From positions 1 through 28,378 of the forward strand of contig JBIOTP010000153.1 of assembly GCA_044865965.1 (NCBI GenBank): 28,378 nucleotides of DNA. The letters are read 5' to 3'. How positions within the stretch are numbered: position 1 is the stretch's first letter; each line of letters starts with the position of its first letter. Below are positions 1 through 7,388 of this stretch, in pieces. Below the pieces are notes generated by a model that was not told where the DNA came from, ran no database searches, and saw only the letters and a program-made list of their open reading frames with translations. The translations under genes and the position numbers were made by a program. The stretch comes from Solirubrobacter sp044865965 (GTDB taxonomy: Bacteria > Actinomycetota > Thermoleophilia > Solirubrobacterales > Solirubrobacteraceae).

Positions 1-1
1 C

Positions 2-106
2 GCGCTGCACGGCCGCCGCGGGCTGGTCGCCGACGTGCGCGTGACGGCGACCGGACGCTTCAGCGCGCCCGCGGTCGTCACGCGGCGCTTCAACGTGACG
101 GGCTAG
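2..106 (+). CDS. 3' end of an unidentified protein (partial)
   Basis: Only the last 34 codons are inside the window, ending with TAG at 104-106. The visible residues are rich in Val, Thr and Arg and end TRRFNVTG, which would suit a beta-rich domain, but nothing identifies a family. Its stop codon shares the CTAG tetranucleotide with the stop of the convergent permease gene (TAG read on each strand), so the two genes abut with no spacer. The start and most of the gene lie upstream of the window. Confidence 0.5.
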   Translation, partial: ALHGRRGLVADVRVTATGRFSAPAVVTRRFNVTG

Positions 107-954
107 CCGCCCGCCACGTCGCGCCTCTGGAACGTCGTGAGCGCGGCGGCCAGAGCGGGCAGCGCATACGCCGCCGACACCCACGCGGCGCGGACGATCG
201 GGTCCCAGTCGATCGGCTCGCGCAGCAGCCCCTCCCACGCGTTGAACTGCGCCGAGAGGAGGTAGGGCTGGAGGAAGTCGAGGGCCGAGATGATGCCCAG
301 CAGCTGCATGACCAGCGAGAGCATCAGCGTTCCGACGACCGCCGCCGCCGAGTTCCGTGTGGCGGTGGAGAGCAGCAGCGCGATCGAGGCGATCGCCATC
401 GTCGGCAGGAAGTAGGCGAGCGTCGTGCCGCCGAGGAGCGCCAGCCCGCGGCCGACCGGGATCCGCGTGCCCGACAGCGAGATCAGCGGGTCGAAGCCCC
501 AGATCAGCCCGCCCAGCAGCAGCCCGACGCCGACGTAGATCAAGAGCGCGGCGAAGGCGTAGGTGAACGCCGCCAGCGCCTTGCCCGCGAACACCTGCCA
601 GCGCTCGACCGAGCGTGTGAGGATCGTCTTCAGCGTCCCCTGGCTGTCCTCCGCGGCGAAGATGTCGCCGGCCACCAGCGACGTCACGAGCGGGAAGAAC
701 CAGATGGCGCCGAAGAACAGGGCGACGAGCGGGATCGCGAGTCCTGACTCTCGGACGTAGTTGGCGAACGGAATCCCCTCGGGACCGCCGTTCTCGTTCG
801 CGAGCAGCGCCGTGATGAAGATCAGCGGAACGAGCAGCGCGGCGCCGAGCCCGATGAACGTGCGCTTCTGGGCGGCCAGCTTCCGCAGCTCCCAGCGGTA
901 GACGGTGCCGACGCCGGGGTGGCGGGCCGGCAGGGGGAGGGCATGCGCGGTCAT
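103..954 (-). CDS. ABC transporter permease (ABC-2 type)
   Basis: A 283-residue integral membrane protein with about six hydrophobic segments. A cytoplasmic N-terminus (YRWELRKLAAQKRT) precedes the first membrane helix, the usual start of ABC-2 export permeases. The segment AAEDSQGTLKTILTRSVER is the typical cytoplasmic coupling region of this family (compare DxxxGTLExLLxxPxxR). The ATG at 954 overlaps the stop of the upstream ATPase gene by 4 nt (ATGA), which fixes the start and indicates translational coupling. It is the last gene of the regulator-kinase-LolA-ATPase-permease operon and would form a homodimer or pseudo-dimer with that ATPase. The substrate is unknown; in such operons it is often a peptide antibiotic, drug or lipid. 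Confidence 0.9.
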   Translation of the reverse strand: MTAHALPLPARHPGVGTVYRWELRKLAAQKRTFIGLGAALLVPLIFITALLANENGGPEGIPFANYVRESGLAIPLVALFFGAIWFFPLVTSLVAGDIFAAEDSQGTLKTILTRSVERWQVFAGKALAAFTYAFAALLIYVGVGLLLGGLIWGFDPLISLSGTRIPVGRGLALLGGTTLAYFLPTMAIASIALLLSTATRNSAAAVVGTLMLSLVMQLLGIISALDFLQPYLLSAQFNAWEGLLREPIDWDPIVRAAWVSAAYALPALAAALTTFQRRDVAGG

Positions 955-1901
955 GCCGCACGCTCCTCGACGAGCCGCGGCGGGGACGCCGGTTCCGCGC
1001 CTTCGGTCATGCGGAAGAACAGCTCCTCGAGCGTCGCCGTCCGCGGCACGAGCGCGTGGATGCCGACACCTGCCTGGCCCAGCGCGAGCGACAGCCCGGC
1101 GGCGGCCGGCTCGTCGGCGGCGAACGCGAGCCCGCCGCCGATCACCGTCACGTCGTGGATCCCGGGGGTGCGACGCGCGACCGCCACGGCGCGCGCGTCG
1201 TCGGTGGTGCGCAGCTCGTAGCGCCCGCCCGTGCTCGCGATCAGCTCGTCCAGCGAGCCCTCGTGGATGACGCGACCGCGGCTGACGATCGCCACCCGGT
1301 CGCACAGCTCCTCGACCTCGCTCATCAGGTGCGAGGAGAGCAGCACCGTGATGCCCTGGTCGGCGAGCCCGCGGATGAGCGCCCGCATGTCGCGCATGCC
1401 CGCGGGGTCCAGGCCCGTGGTCGGCTCGTCCAGCAGCAGCAGGCGCGGGTTGCGCACCAGCGCCCCGGCGATCCCGAGGCGCTGGCGCATGCCGTGCGAG
1501 TAGCCGCGCACGCGGTCGCGCTGGCGGTCCGTGAGCTCGACGGTCGCGAGCGCGTCGTCGATCCGCTCGGCGGCGTCGCCGCCGTCGAGCGCCGCGACCA
1601 GCTCGAGGTTGCGCCGGCCCGACAGGTACGGGTAGAAGCGCGGCGCCTCGACGAAGCCCGCCACGCCGTCGAGCGCGCGGGCGCCCTCCTGCTGCGGGTC
1701 GCGCCCGAACAGCGTCGCGCTGCCCTCGTCGGGCCGGATCAGCCCGAGCAGGATCCGCAGCGAGGTCGTCTTGCCCGCGCCGTTGGGACCGAGGTAGCCG
1801 TACACGTCGCCGGCGCTCACGGTGAGGTCGACGTGGTCGACCGCGACCACCGGCCCGTAGCGCTTGACGAGCCCGCGCGCCTCGATCACCGGGCTCGTCA
1901 T
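951..1901 (-). CDS. ABC transporter ATP-binding protein
   Basis: A 316-residue ATPase with all the nucleotide-binding motifs: Walker A GPNGAGKTT at residues 38-46, a divergent signature YSHGM at 134-138 in place of LSGGQ, Walker B LLLLDE ending at E159, and the switch histidine in SSHLMSEVEE. After the roughly 220-residue ATPase core comes a C-terminal domain of about 90 residues, as in DrrA/CcmA-like drug and multidrug exporters. The ATG at 1901 overlaps the preceding LolA-like gene by 4 nt and the stop overlaps the permease start by 4 nt. ATP hydrolysis here should power the neighbouring permease. Confidence 0.95.
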   Translation of the reverse strand: MTSPVIEARGLVKRYGPVVAVDHVDLTVSAGDVYGYLGPNGAGKTTSLRILLGLIRPDEGSATLFGRDPQQEGARALDGVAGFVEAPRFYPYLSGRRNLELVAALDGGDAAERIDDALATVELTDRQRDRVRGYSHGMRQRLGIAGALVRNPRLLLLDEPTTGLDPAGMRDMRALIRGLADQGITVLLSSHLMSEVEELCDRVAIVSRGRVIHEGSLDELIASTGGRYELRTTDDARAVAVARRTPGIHDVTVIGGGLAFAADEPAAAGLSLALGQAGVGIHALVPRTATLEELFFRMTEGAEPASPPRLVEERAA

Positions 1902-3043
1902 CGCAGCCCCCGCGCGGCGTTCTCGGCCGCCACCGGCGGGACGGAGCCGGCCACCGTGTAGGCGATGCCGTCGCGCTCGAAGCTGACGATCGTGCCGAGC
2001 GCGGTCGCGAGCTCGGCGCCGGTGGCCCCGTCGATGTTGATCTCGGGCAGGCGCAGCGCGTCGCGGCCCGTGGACGGCTCGGCGCGGTGCTGGAAGACGA
2101 GGATCGTGCCGAAGCCGCGGCCGTAGACGCCGAGCGCGCCGGCCTCGTCGCCGTAGCGGACCAGCCGCACGTCGCGGCGCGGCAGCCCAGCCAGCGTGGC
2201 GGGGGCCGCGAGCTTGAAGCCGAGGCGCTTCTGCACCGCCTCGACGCCGTGGACATGGGTCGGGCGGCCCTGGGCGTCGGGGATCGCGGGATCGACCTCG
2301 ACGACCTTGGCGCCCGGGGGCGGGGTCGCCGTCACGCGCCCGGCCGGGATCGCGCCGTAGGAGATGTCGGTCGCCGCGAGCTCGAGCACCGGGTCCTGCT
2401 GGCCCTGCGCGTACACCGCGGCGCGCAGCGGGACGCCCTTCTCGGCATCCCAGGCCAGCTCGGCGGCGCCGAGCAGCCCGCCGTCGTCCTTGGGCGCGAT
2501 GCGGACCGTGTAGCTGGGCCGGCCGGCGGTGGACGTCGGCCGGGCGCCGGAGAGCGTCCAGACGGCGCCGAGCTTGTCCAGCGCGCGGCGCACGCCGGCG
2601 AGCGTCGGCTCCGCGCGGGGCTCGCCCCGCTCCTCCGGCAGCGGGCCGGTGTATGCGGTGTTGGACGCGGCGTCGTAGACGCTGAAGCGGCGCCCGTCGG
2701 CCACGATCTGCGCGTCGCCGTTGTCGGACTGAAGCTCCAGCCGGAAGCGGCCGTCGCCGGTCAGCCACAGGCGGCCGTCGGCGCCGGTGGCGATCGGCGA
2801 CGCCGTCCCGTTCGGAAGCGAGCCGGACGGCAGCAGGTTGTTGGTGAAGTGGATGCGTGCGGTGATGCCGGCCACCTTCGGGGCGCGCAGCGCGTCGTAG
2901 ACGGCGCGGTCGAGCGGCTTGGGCGCCGGCGTGGGAGCGGAGCCGACCACGGCCTGGGCGATTCCGGCGGTGACCGCGACGGCGGCCACCGCGGCGGCGA
3001 TCGTGGCCAGCCGGCGGGAGGAGATGGTGCGCAGTCGTCTCAT
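1898..3043 (-). CDS. Secreted LolA/RseB-like protein
   Basis: A 381-residue exported protein. The N-terminus has basic residues (MRRLRTISSRR) followed by a hydrophobic helix ending near AGIAQA, a signal peptide or membrane anchor. The remainder reads as beta-strands with the layout of LolA/MucB-RseB-like lipid-binding folds: a GDGRFRLELQSDNG region early and a PTHVHGVEAVQKRLGFKL region about two thirds along. Actinobacterial members of this family often sit beside ABC transporters and are thought to sense or carry lipids outside the membrane. It lies between the kinase and the ATPase with 4-nt overlaps on both sides, and has its own candidate promoter (3076-3104) inside the kinase 3' end. The upstream AAGGA supports the ATG at 3043. 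The family call is moderate and the operon role is inferred. Confidence 0.75.
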   Translation of the reverse strand: MRRLRTISSRRLATIAAAVAAVAVTAGIAQAVVGSAPTPAPKPLDRAVYDALRAPKVAGITARIHFTNNLLPSGSLPNGTASPIATGADGRLWLTGDGRFRLELQSDNGDAQIVADGRRFSVYDAASNTAYTGPLPEERGEPRAEPTLAGVRRALDKLGAVWTLSGARPTSTAGRPSYTVRIAPKDDGGLLGAAELAWDAEKGVPLRAAVYAQGQQDPVLELAATDISYGAIPAGRVTATPPPGAKVVEVDPAIPDAQGRPTHVHGVEAVQKRLGFKLAAPATLAGLPRRDVRLVRYGDEAGALGVYGRGFGTILVFQHRAEPSTGRDALRLPEINIDGATGAELATALGTIVSFERDGIAYTVAGSVPPVAAENAARGLR

Positions 3044-4407
3044 CGGGAGGGTCCTTCGTCGGGTGACGAGGGAGTTGTATGCGCGCTGCTTGAGAGATCC
3101 TTGATAGCGGGCAACTCGATCGTAAAGCGCGCGCCCGTCACGTCCACGGTCCCGCCGTGGCGCTCGGCGATGGCGCGCACGATCGCCAGTCCGAGGCCCG
3201 AGCCCTCGCCGGAGGCGCCGGCGCCGCGCCAGAAACGCTCGAACGCGCGGTCCGCCTCGGCGGCGTGGAGGCCCGGCCCCTCATCCGCGACCGCGATCCG
3301 CGCGCGCTCGCCGTCGCCGGCGACCGTGATCGTCACGCGCCCGCGCCCGTGCCGGCGCGCGTTGGCGACGAGGTTGGCGACCGCGCGCTCGAGTGCGGGC
3401 CGCTCGCCGTGGACGGCGGCCGGCGCCTCGATCACGGCCTCGTCGGCGTCCGCCTCGCGCGCGAGCGCCGCGAGGTCGACCGGCTCGCCGTGCAGCGGCG
3501 CCGCGGCGTCCTCGCGGGCCAGCGCCAGCAGGTCGTCGAGGAGCGCGGAGAGCCGCGCCGCGTCGGCCTCGATGTCGGCGAGCGCCGCCGGGTCGGGGCC
3601 GTGGCGGGCGACGTAGGCGGCGTTGCCGCGCAGCGCCGTCAGCGGCGTGCGGAGCTCGTGCGAGGCGTCGCCGACGAAGCGCCGCTCGGCCTCGCGGGCG
3701 CGCTGCAGCGAGGCCAGCATGGCGTTCAGCGTGCCGGCCAGCTCGCCGACCTCGTCGCGCGTCTCCGGGACCGGCAGGCGCCGGGACGCGTCCCCGGTGC
3801 GTTCGATCGCGCGCGCGCCGGAGGACAGCCGCCGCAGCGGGCGCAGCGCGCGCCGCGTCAGCGCGGTGGCCAGGGCGGCCGCCAGCGCGGCCGCGGCGAG
3901 CGCCCACAGCACGACCAGCGTGCGCGAGCGGCCGACCGTGCGGTCGATGTCGGTGGTGGTGCCGGCGACGATCACGGCGCCGCCGGCCGCCGGACCACCG
4001 CCGAGCTCCCCCAAGGGCGCCGCGTAGAGCCGCAGCGGGTCGGGCCCGAGCGCGGCGTCGGCGAACGCCGCGCGGCGCGCGCGCAGCGCGCCGCGGACCG
4101 CGGCGTCGTTCGGCAGCACGCGGCCGCCCAGCGCGCTGGAGCGCACGACGATGCGGCCGCGGCGATCGATCACCTGCACGAACAGCGCGCTGCCGGACAG
4201 GCGGCCCTCGAGCGCGCCCGGCTCGAGCAGCTGGTCCGGCGCCGACGCGTTCAGCTGCGCGACGTCGGCGGCGCGCCGGCGCAGCGCGTCGTCGAGCGAG
4301 CGCCGCAGCTCCCTCGCGAGCTGGGCGGGCGCGGCGATCGCCAGTAGCACGACGGCCACCGCAATCGCCGCCGCCGCGGCTGCGGCGACCCGCGCGCGGA
4401 GGGTCAC
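3040..4407 (-). CDS. Membrane sensor histidine kinase
   Basis: A 455-residue HisKA-type kinase. Order: N-terminal membrane helix, extracytoplasmic region to about residue 150, second helix (TLVVLWALAAAALAAALATAL), HAMP linker (RALRPLRRLSSGARAIE), HisKA box with SHELRTP (phospho-accepting H250), and an ATPase domain with N-box NLVANARRH, G1 ADEGPG and G2 GSGLGLAI. The start is GTG at 4407, sharing GTGA with the regulator stop. About 20 residues follow the expected end of the ATPase fold (after TIELPAI); this low-complexity tail coincides with the internal promoter module, suggesting it is coding sequence that also serves as regulatory DNA. The partner is the upstream response regulator. Confidence 0.93.
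   Translation of the reverse strand: MTLRARVAAAAAAAIAVAVVLLAIAAPAQLARELRRSLDDALRRRAADVAQLNASAPDQLLEPGALEGRLSGSALFVQVIDRRGRIVVRSSALGGRVLPNDAAVRGALRARRAAFADAALGPDPLRLYAAPLGELGGGPAAGGAVIVAGTTTDIDRTVGRSRTLVVLWALAAAALAAALATALTRRALRPLRRLSSGARAIERTGDASRRLPVPETRDEVGELAGTLNAMLASLQRAREAERRFVGDASHELRTPLTALRGNAAYVARHGPDPAALADIEADAARLSALLDDLLALAREDAAAPLHGEPVDLAALAREADADEAVIEAPAAVHGERPALERAVANLVANARRHGRGRVTITVAGDGERARIAVADEGPGLHAAEADRAFERFWRGAGASGEGSGLGLAIVRAIAERHGGTVDVTGARFTIELPAIKDLSSSAHTTPSSPDEGPSR
3076..3104 (-). promoter_or_regulatory. Internal promoter module for the LolA-ABC genes
   Basis: Read on the minus strand, two TCAAG half-sites start 11 bp apart (3104-3100 and 3093-3089), followed after 7 nt by CATACA (3081-3076), a possible -10. 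The combined TCAAGGATCTCTCAAG block closely matches blocks upstream of the response regulator and of the divergent gene at 5171. It lies inside the extra C-terminal tail of the kinase gene and 32 nt before the LolA-like start. Function is inferred. Confidence 0.5.
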
Positions 4408-5069
4408 GTCCGTCCGAGCCGGAACCCGACGCCGCGCACGGTGTGGATCAGCGGCGGGTCGCCGAGCTTGCGGCGCAGGTAGGCGACGTAGCGGTCGACG
4501 GCGTTCGGCGTGACCTCTTCGCCGCCCCACACCTCCTCGAGCGCGAGCTCGCGGCTGATGACGCCGCGGGCGTTGCGCAGCAGCAGCTCCAGCAGCTCCG
4601 CCTCGCGGCGGGTCAGCGCGATCTCGCGCCCGTCGCGGCGGGCGATCGCGGTCTCGGGCTCGAGCGAGAGGTCCGCGAACGCGAGCTGCTCGCCCGGCGG
4701 CTGGTTGCGCCGCAGCAACGCGCGGACGCGCGCCGTCAGCTCCTCCACCTCGAACGGCTTGACGAGGTAGTCGTCGGCTCCGGCGTCCAGCCCGGCGACG
4801 CGCTCCGGCAGCGCGTCGCGTGCGGTCAGCAGCAGGATCGGGACATTCAGCCCCTTGGCGCGCAGCCGCCGCGTGACCGCCAGCCCGTCGAGGCCGGGCA
4901 TCGTGACGTCGAGGACGATCGCGTCCGGCAGCGAGCGCTCCACGGCCGCGAGCGCCGCGCCGCCGTCGGCCACCGCGTGCACGGCGTAGCCCTCGGCGGC
5001 CAGCGTGCGCGTGAGCATGCGGCGGATCGGCGCGTCGTCGTCCACCAGCAGGAGCGCGGCCTCGGGCAT
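4404..5069 (-). CDS. OmpR/PhoB-family response regulator
   Basis: A 221-residue regulator. The receiver domain shows acidic residues in LLVDDD, phospho-acceptor D54 in IVLDVTMPG, Thr in LLTARD and Lys in DDYLVKPFEVEEL. A winged-helix DNA-binding domain follows (ALTRREAELLELLLRN, NAVDRYVAYLRRKLGDPPLIHTVRGVGFRLG). A longer frame opens at 5120, but ATG 5069 starts directly before the first receiver strand and lies 9 nt after a CATACA hexamer, so it is preferred and the message would be leaderless. It overlaps the kinase gene by 4 nt. It probably binds the 11-bp-spaced half-sites found upstream of itself, of the LolA-like gene and of the divergent gene. Confidence 0.95.
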   Translation of the reverse strand: MPEAALLLVDDDAPIRRMLTRTLAAEGYAVHAVADGGAALAAVERSLPDAIVLDVTMPGLDGLAVTRRLRAKGLNVPILLLTARDALPERVAGLDAGADDYLVKPFEVEELTARVRALLRRNQPPGEQLAFADLSLEPETAIARRDGREIALTRREAELLELLLRNARGVISRELALEEVWGGEEVTPNAVDRYVAYLRRKLGDPPLIHTVRGVGFRLGRT

Positions 5070-5078
5070 CGCGCCGAG

Positions 5079-5108
5079 TGTATGCGCGCGATCTTGAGGG
5101 TTCTCTGA
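5079..5108 (-). promoter_or_regulatory. Promoter/operator of the two-component operon
   Basis: On the minus strand TCAGA (5108-5104) and TCAAG (5097-5093) start 11 bp apart, and CATACA (5084-5079) follows after 8 nt. The ATG at 5069 is 9 nt after the hexamer. Half-sites covering the -35 region are the arrangement seen at PhoB-type class II activated promoters, consistent with autoregulation by the OmpR-family regulator encoded next to it. Confidence 0.5.
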
Positions 5109-5123
5109 CATAGGTGACATAGG
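5106..5123. repeat. Tandem 9-bp repeat in the divergent promoter region
   Basis: TGACATAGG occurs twice head to tail (5106-5114 and 5115-5123) with no mismatch, at the centre of the region between the two divergent promoter modules. The first three bases overlap the end of the minus-strand module. It may be a second regulator site; no family is identifiable. Confidence 0.6.
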
Positions 5124-5132
5124 TTCGCGTCA

Positions 5133-5161
5133 TCAGAGATCTCTCAAGGATGCCCCGTACA
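5133..5161 (+). promoter_or_regulatory. Divergent copy of the promoter module
   Basis: On the plus strand TCAGA (5133-5137) and TCAAG (5144-5148) are 11 bp apart and CGTACA follows at 5156-5161. A GTG start lies 9 nt further at 5171, the same offset as on the other side. The 16-bp block TCAGAGATCTCTCAAG matches the block at 5108-5093 (read on the minus strand) at 14 of 16 positions, so the pair forms a large inverted repeat around the tandem TGACATAGG copies. Confidence 0.5.
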
Positions 5162-5170
5162 ACGCCGCCC

Positions 5171-5563
5171 GTGTCCGGTCTCGCGCGCATCGAGCCGCTG
5201 GTCGACCTCGCCGCCGGCGCGGGCGTGCGGGTGGAGGTCGCTCGCACCGGCCCGCCGCGGCGCGTCCCGGCGGTCGTCGATCTCAGCGCCTACCGCGTGC
5301 TCGGCGATGCGCTCGCCGGCGTCGTGCGCGGCCGCGCGGCGACCGCCACGGTGGCGATCTCCTACGAGCCCGGCGCGCTGGTGGTGCAGGTCGACGACGA
5401 CGGGCCGGGCGTGCACGCGGACATGGAGGAGGCGATCGCGCTCGCCGCGGAGATCGGCGGCGGCGTGAAGGCGGCGCCGGCGGCGGACGGCTTCAGGGTG
5501 CGGGCGTGGCTGCCGACCGAGGCGCAGCCGCCGTTGCGCGCAGCGCCGCCCGCAGCGCGATGA
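5171..5563 (+). CDS. Orphan histidine-kinase ATPase-domain fragment
   Basis: A 130-residue protein resembling only the C-terminal ATPase domain of NarL/DesK-type kinases. The opening GLARIEPLVDLAAGAGVRVEV and the phrase DLSAYRVLGDALAGVVRG correspond to the family pattern GLxxLxxLVxxxxAAGxxVxL ... DLAAYRIVQEALTNVVRH. The essential N-box Asn is absent (DALAG instead of EALTN), and no G2 glycine loop is evident. The G1-like VDDDGPG is present. No dimerisation or histidine region precedes it, so it cannot be a normal kinase. GTG 5171 is chosen because it starts at the homologous segment and sits 9 nt from a -10-like hexamer; an ATG at 5150 would add seven residues. Its 3' end overlaps the LysR gene by 71 nt. 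It may be a relic or a small regulatory protein. Confidence 0.5.
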   Translation: MSGLARIEPLVDLAAGAGVRVEVARTGPPRRVPAVVDLSAYRVLGDALAGVVRGRAATATVAISYEPGALVVQVDDDGPGVHADMEEAIALAAEIGGGVKAAPAADGFRVRAWLPTEAQPPLRAAPPAAR

Positions 5564-6425
5564 GCGCCGGGCGGCGGGCGCTGCCGCGGCGGATCGCGTC
5601 GAACACCGTGCGCGCGAGCGTCGCGCCGGCGATGTCGCGGACGGCGACGCCCGGCTCGCGGCCGGCGCGCACGAGGTCGGGCAGCAGCGTCACGGCCTGA
5701 CCGTTCGCGACCAGCGCGAGCAGCAGCAGCAGGTCGTTCGAGCGGTGGCGCACGTCGGGCTCGAACCCGCCGAACGTGCGACAGGCGCTGATGAGGAGCT
5801 CGGAGTAGTGCGAGTCGGCCTTGCCGACCGCCCATGGCTCGTCGCGCAGCGCGGTGAACGGCACCGGCGCGCCGGTGCGCGCCAGCGGGTGCTCGCGCGG
5901 CAGGACCAGCCGGAACTGCTCGTGCAGCAGCGGCTCGACGTCGAGGCGCGGGTCGGGCGGACGGGGCACGAGCTCGTACTCGTCGCCGAGCGCGAGGTCG
6001 AGGCTGCCGAGCGCGATCGACGGCATCGTCGTCTCCGGCTCGGCGTCGAGGACCTCGACGCGCAGCGCCGGGTGCTCGGCGGCCAGGCGGCGCAGGGCGG
6101 GGGAGAGGAGGTAGAGCCCGGCGGACTGGAACGTGGCGACGCGCAGCGTGCCGGTGATCAGCTCGGCGGTCGCCTCGAGGTCGGCCTCCGCCTCCGCGAC
6201 GCGCGCGAGCAGCGCCTCGGTGTGGCCGACCAGCGTCTGCGCGGCGGCGGTGAGGCGGACGTTGCGGCCGACGCGCTCCAGCAGCGGCACGCCCGCCTCG
6301 CGCTCGAGCTGGGCGAGCTGCTGGGAGACGGCCGACGGGCTGTAGGAGAGCTCCTCGGCGACCGCGCCGATCGTCCCGCGGGCGGCGAGCTCGCGCAGCA
6401 GCCGGAGCCTGCGGAGGTCGAGCAT
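5493..6425 (-). CDS. LysR-family transcriptional regulator
   Basis: A 310-residue regulator. The N-terminal helix-turn-helix spans roughly residues 3-60 (RLRLLRELAARGTIGAVAEELSYSPSAVSQQLAQLE split over the helices), then a linker helix and a periplasmic-binding-protein-like effector domain (GTLRVATFQSAG, LDLALGDEYE, GQAVTLLPDL). It is transcribed away from an EamA transporter gene with about 50-75 bp between starts, the usual arrangement in which a LysR protein controls its divergent neighbour. The last residues (LRATAAAPRSAATPAP) are low complexity and overlap the convergent small gene by 71 nt. The inducer cannot be predicted. Confidence 0.93.
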   Translation of the reverse strand: MLDLRRLRLLRELAARGTIGAVAEELSYSPSAVSQQLAQLEREAGVPLLERVGRNVRLTAAAQTLVGHTEALLARVAEAEADLEATAELITGTLRVATFQSAGLYLLSPALRRLAAEHPALRVEVLDAEPETTMPSIALGSLDLALGDEYELVPRPPDPRLDVEPLLHEQFRLVLPREHPLARTGAPVPFTALRDEPWAVGKADSHYSELLISACRTFGGFEPDVRHRSNDLLLLLALVANGQAVTLLPDLVRAGREPGVAVRDIAGATLARTVFDAIRRGSARRPALIALRAALRATAAAPRSAATPAP

Positions 6426-6433
6426 CGTGAAGA

Positions 6434-6446
6434 ATTCCTACCGAAT
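6434..6446. promoter_or_regulatory. Possible LysR operator
   Basis: ATTC-N5-GAAT, a short perfect dyad, lies in the only AT-rich stretch between the divergent LysR and EamA genes. LysR proteins bind dyads built on T-N11-A or close variants; the spacing here is slightly shorter, so the call is tentative. Confidence 0.3.
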
Positions 6447-6500
6447 ATTGCTCAGAACTTCCAGTTGATCCGCATGATCGCCGGTGATGTGCTCCGGCGC

Positions 6501-7388
6501 ATGCACAGCCGGACCGGAGCCGTCTTCTGCCTCGCCTCCGCGGCCGCCTTCGGCTCGCTGGCGGTGTTCGGCAAGCTCGCCTACGAGGCCGGCGTGGGCG
6601 TCACGACGCTGCTGTTCGTGCGCTTTGCGCTGGCGGCGCCGGTGCTGTGGCTGGCCGCGGCGGTGCGGGGCGCGCTCCCGCGCGCGCCGCGTCCGGTGCT
6701 GGCGCGGGCGCTGGCGCTTGGCGCCGTCGGCTACGCGCTCCAGGCCGGCCTGTTCTTCACGGCGCTGACGCGGATGGACGCCTCGGTGCTGTCGCTGATC
6801 CTCTACGGCTACCCCGCGCTGGTGACGGGGGCGGCGATCTTCCTCAGGCGCGAGCCGGCGAGCCGGCGGCGTCTCGCCGCCCTCGTCGCCAGCTCCGCCG
6901 GGGTCGGGCTCGTGCTCCTGGGCGCGAAGGGCGGCGGCTTCGATCCGCTCGGCGCGATCCTCGGCGCGGCGGCCGCCCTCGTGTACACGGTCTACATCCT
7001 CGTGTCGGACGCCGTGGCGGCCGAGCTCGACGCGCTGCCGACGACGGCGCTCGTGGCCACCGGCGCGGCGACGACGTTCGGGGTCGCGGGGGCTCTGACG
7101 GGCTCGCTCGACGCCGGCTTCGCGACCGACGGCTGGCTGTGGCTGGGGCTGATCGCGCTGGTGTCGACGGCCACCGCGATCCTGCTGTTCCTCGGCGGGC
7201 TGAGCCGGGTCGGCCCGTCCACGGCGGCGATCCTGTCGACCGTGGAGCCGCCGGTGACGGTGGCGCTCGCGTTCCTCGCGTTCGGCGAGGCGCTCGGGCT
7301 CCTGCAGCTGGCCGGCGCGCTCGTCGTGCTGGGCGCGGCGGTGATCGTCAACCTCCCCGCTGTAGCCTCCCCGGCGTGGCAAGAGTGA
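6501..7388 (+). CDS. EamA/DMT-family transporter
   Basis: A 295-residue protein with about ten hydrophobic segments arranged as two five-helix EamA repeats, the drug/metabolite transporter layout. The first repeat has the typical RFALAAPVL and GLFFTALTRMDASVLSLILYGYPALV, and the second ends with STVEPPVTVALAFLAFGEALGLLQLAGALVVLGAAVIV. An in-frame ATG at 6474 would add nine residues; neither start has a clear ribosome site, and 6501 is favoured because it directly precedes the first helix. The divergent LysR gene probably regulates it. Its end overlaps the ohr start by 13 nt. Export of an amino acid or similar metabolite is the family norm; the substrate is unknown. Confidence 0.9.
   Translation: MHSRTGAVFCLASAAAFGSLAVFGKLAYEAGVGVTTLLFVRFALAAPVLWLAAAVRGALPRAPRPVLARALALGAVGYALQAGLFFTALTRMDASVLSLILYGYPALVTGAAIFLRREPASRRRLAALVASSAGVGLVLLGAKGGGFDPLGAILGAAAALVYTVYILVSDAVAAELDALPTTALVATGAATTFGVAGALTGSLDAGFATDGWLWLGLIALVSTATAILLFLGGLSRVGPSTAAILSTVEPPVTVALAFLAFGEALGLLQLAGALVVLGAAVIVNLPAVASPAWQE

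Noticed and set aside
951..2768. Long open frames across the ABC and LolA-like genes as one fused protein
   Set aside because: The upstream part is Arg/Pro/Ala-rich shadow translation of the LolA-like gene; the real ATPase starts at 1901.
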